Of a stretch of DNA of 15,276 bases, positions 14,728-15,276 are shown piece after piece. How positions within the stretch are numbered: position 1 is the stretch's first letter; the number at the start of each line of letters is the position of its first letter. The notes under the pieces are model-generated. The model saw only the letters and a program-made list of their open reading frames with translations, did not search any database and had not been told where the DNA came from. A program made the translations under genes and the position numbers. Source of the DNA: Pseudomonadota bacterium (lineage in GTDB: Bacteria; Pseudomonadota; Alphaproteobacteria; Rhizobiales; Xanthobacteraceae); the NCBI GenBank assembly GCA_023417665.1, contig JAEZFA010000129.1, forward strand, positions 1-15,276, given 5' to 3'.

Positions 14728-14984
14728 GGCGAAGTATCGACTTCGGAGTCGCCGATATAAGTGCGGTTGGTGCTGCCGCGATCGGAAACGGCAATGCCGT
14801 CTTCCCGCACCAGCATCCAGGCATGATGCTTCGACACTTCCGGCGTTTCGAGCACGATCTGGTTATCGGCATTGCGGCCGATGGCATAGTCGCCGGGTTC
14901 CGGCAGCGAGATGCGTTCGACCCGCTTCAGCGGACCTTCGCCGCGCTGATAGATGTCCAAAAGAATAGGAAACTTGACCATCAT
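14547..14984 (-). CDS. FHA-domain protein, probably the N-terminal part of an FHA-oxidoreductase
   Basis: The ATG at 14984 follows GAGGA; a second ATG comes directly after. The FHA domain covers roughly residues 15-100 and is canonical: DYAIGRNADNQIVLE with Gly-Arg, EVSKHHAWMLV with Ser-x-x-His, and DRGSTNRTYIGD with the ligand-loop Asn and Thr. FHA domains bind phosphothreonine peptides. After EIHLVPQTSAETRVNVPQDN the frame becomes strongly Arg-rich (RRPRRRRLRRGDSRSRSR) and stops at 14547, which looks like out-of-frame reading. In the neighbouring frame, Ala/Pro linker and oxidoreductase sequence continue from the same place. It may still produce a stand-alone 145-residue FHA protein. It lies eight bases after the stop of the upstream FHA-zinc ribbon gene. 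Confidence 0.85.
   Translation of the reverse strand: MMVKFPILLDIYQRGEGPLKRVERISLPEPGDYAIGRNADNQIVLETPEVSKHHAWMLVREDGIAVSDRGSTNRTYIGDSEVDTSPWDGALPIRIAQFEIHLVPQTSAETRVNVPQDNATKAISSGTRRPRRRRLRRGDSRSRSR
14599..14616 (-). other. Probable frameshift junction between FHA domain and oxidoreductase
   Basis: On the minus strand the FHA frame reads sensibly up to ISSG and the oxidoreductase frame reads sensibly from ASSAPAAP. The two frames differ by a -1 shift, so one added base near 14606 would join them into a single frame of 677 codons plus stop. TCGTCCG occurs twice here (14615-14609 and 14601-14595), so slippage could explain a lost base. No classic slippery heptamer is visible. A sequencing error, a true mutation or unusual recoding cannot be told apart here. 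Confidence 0.6.
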
Positions 14985-14992
14985 GTTCTTCC

Positions 14993-15276
14993 TCAGCGCT
15001 TCTTCCGGACGAGCGCGATTTCGGTGACGCCTTCGGTAAGCCTGTGCCCGCACCAGCGGCAGTTGCCGTGCGGGTCATAAGGATTCAGGAGGCGGCAGGT
15101 GTGATTGTGGCACCGGCTCGCCTTCATGTCGGGTAACAAGATGTCGACCGGCACGCCGCCGACGCTCACAACGTCGAGAGGACGCAGGTCGAGCTGCATG
15201 CCGGCCTTCACGTCGGTGTGGTTATTGACGATGACCGGGGTGCCGCTGTCGGCGGCCGACTTGACCACCCCCAGCT
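14993..15276 (-). CDS. FHA-like protein with C-terminal zinc ribbon (5' end beyond window)
   Basis: The frame is open to the window edge, so the visible 93 or so codons are a C-terminal fragment. The first part, GTPVIVNNHTDVKAGMQL followed by LDVVSVGGVPVDILLPD, resembles the last strands of an FHA domain, where a loop and a 'the domain is placed' Gly-Gly turn precede the final strand. The conserved Gly-Arg and Ser-x-x-His motifs would lie outside. The rest has four cysteines spaced C-x4-C-x11-C-x2-C, with NPYDPHGNCRWCG resembling a zinc ribbon of the type NP-x(n)-C-x2-C-G. The stop is eight bases before the next FHA start, so it is part of the same operon. The FHA assignment is moderate; the zinc ribbon is clearer. 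It could be an adaptor that docks a phosphoprotein onto another partner. Confidence 0.7.
   Translation of the reverse strand, partial: LGVVKSAADSGTPVIVNNHTDVKAGMQLDLRPLDVVSVGGVPVDILLPDMKASRCHNHTCRLLNPYDPHGNCRWCGHRLTEGVTEIALVRKKR

Noticed and set aside
12892..14760. A 622-codon open frame on the plus strand opposite the flavoprotein
   Set aside because: It is antisense to a protein with clear nucleotide-binding motifs. Its translation is rich in Arg, Asp and His with no recognisable domain, as expected for a shadow frame in GC-rich coding DNA.
8860..15276. A type VI secretion regulatory cluster (PpkA/PppA/Fha-like)
   Set aside because: FHA and PP2C genes recall it, but no secretion structural gene is present, and the VWA-TM-FHA protein and flavoprotein do not belong to that system.
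1..15276. CRISPR arrays, tRNA or rRNA genes, insertion sequences and prophage genes
   Set aside because: I scanned for spaced direct repeats, clover-leaf or rRNA landmarks and transposase or integrase motifs and found none.

Overview
The window looks like chromosomal DNA of an alphaproteobacterium, most likely of the Rhizobiales/Hyphomicrobiales (Bradyrhizobium or Xanthobacteraceae-like). The base composition is GC-rich, the SahR-type regulator sits directly upstream of metF and metH, there is an OpgC-family protein, and a REP-like hairpin beginning TGTCAT lies between convergent genes. No tRNA, rRNA, CRISPR array or insertion sequence is visible. Genes fill almost the whole window; the longest gene-free stretch is about 160 bp.

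Region 1 (1-2535, minus strand) is a methionine/SAM-cycle operon, sahR-metF-metH. Its promoter carries a perfect 20-bp palindrome that is the likely SahR operator. MetH is cut off by the window edge.

Region 2 (2633-5354, plus strand) is a tightly coupled three-gene operon: an OpgC-family membrane acyltransferase and two exported paralogous SGNH proteins. The second SGNH protein keeps all its catalytic residues. The first has lost all of them. This looks like an envelope glycan O-acyl modification cassette.

Region 3 (5360-7050) holds a PaaI-type hotdog thioesterase transcribed divergently from a MarR regulator and a glutathione S-transferase. Two GCG-TATA-CGC palindromic boxes, two helical turns apart, lie between them. 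A REP-like hairpin then separates the GST gene from ettA, the ABC-F translation factor gene (7115-8770, minus).

Region 4 (8860-15276, minus strand) is the most interesting part. In transcription order it encodes: the 3' end of an FHA protein with a zinc-ribbon tail; an FHA-domain protein; a large flavoprotein-monooxygenase-like oxidoreductase, apparently once fused to that FHA domain and now separated by a one-base frame change; a four-helix membrane protein; an exported VWA domain tethered through one membrane helix to a cytoplasmic FHA domain; a soluble FHA protein with a disordered N-terminus; and a membrane-anchored PP2C phosphatase. There are four FHA domains and one phosphatase, and no kinase in view. 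A recurring Thr-x-Ile-Arg motif in the disordered linkers fits a phosphothreonine signal read by the FHA domains. I read this as a transmembrane Ser/Thr-phosphorylation system with an unusual redox component. I do not recognise it as a described system.
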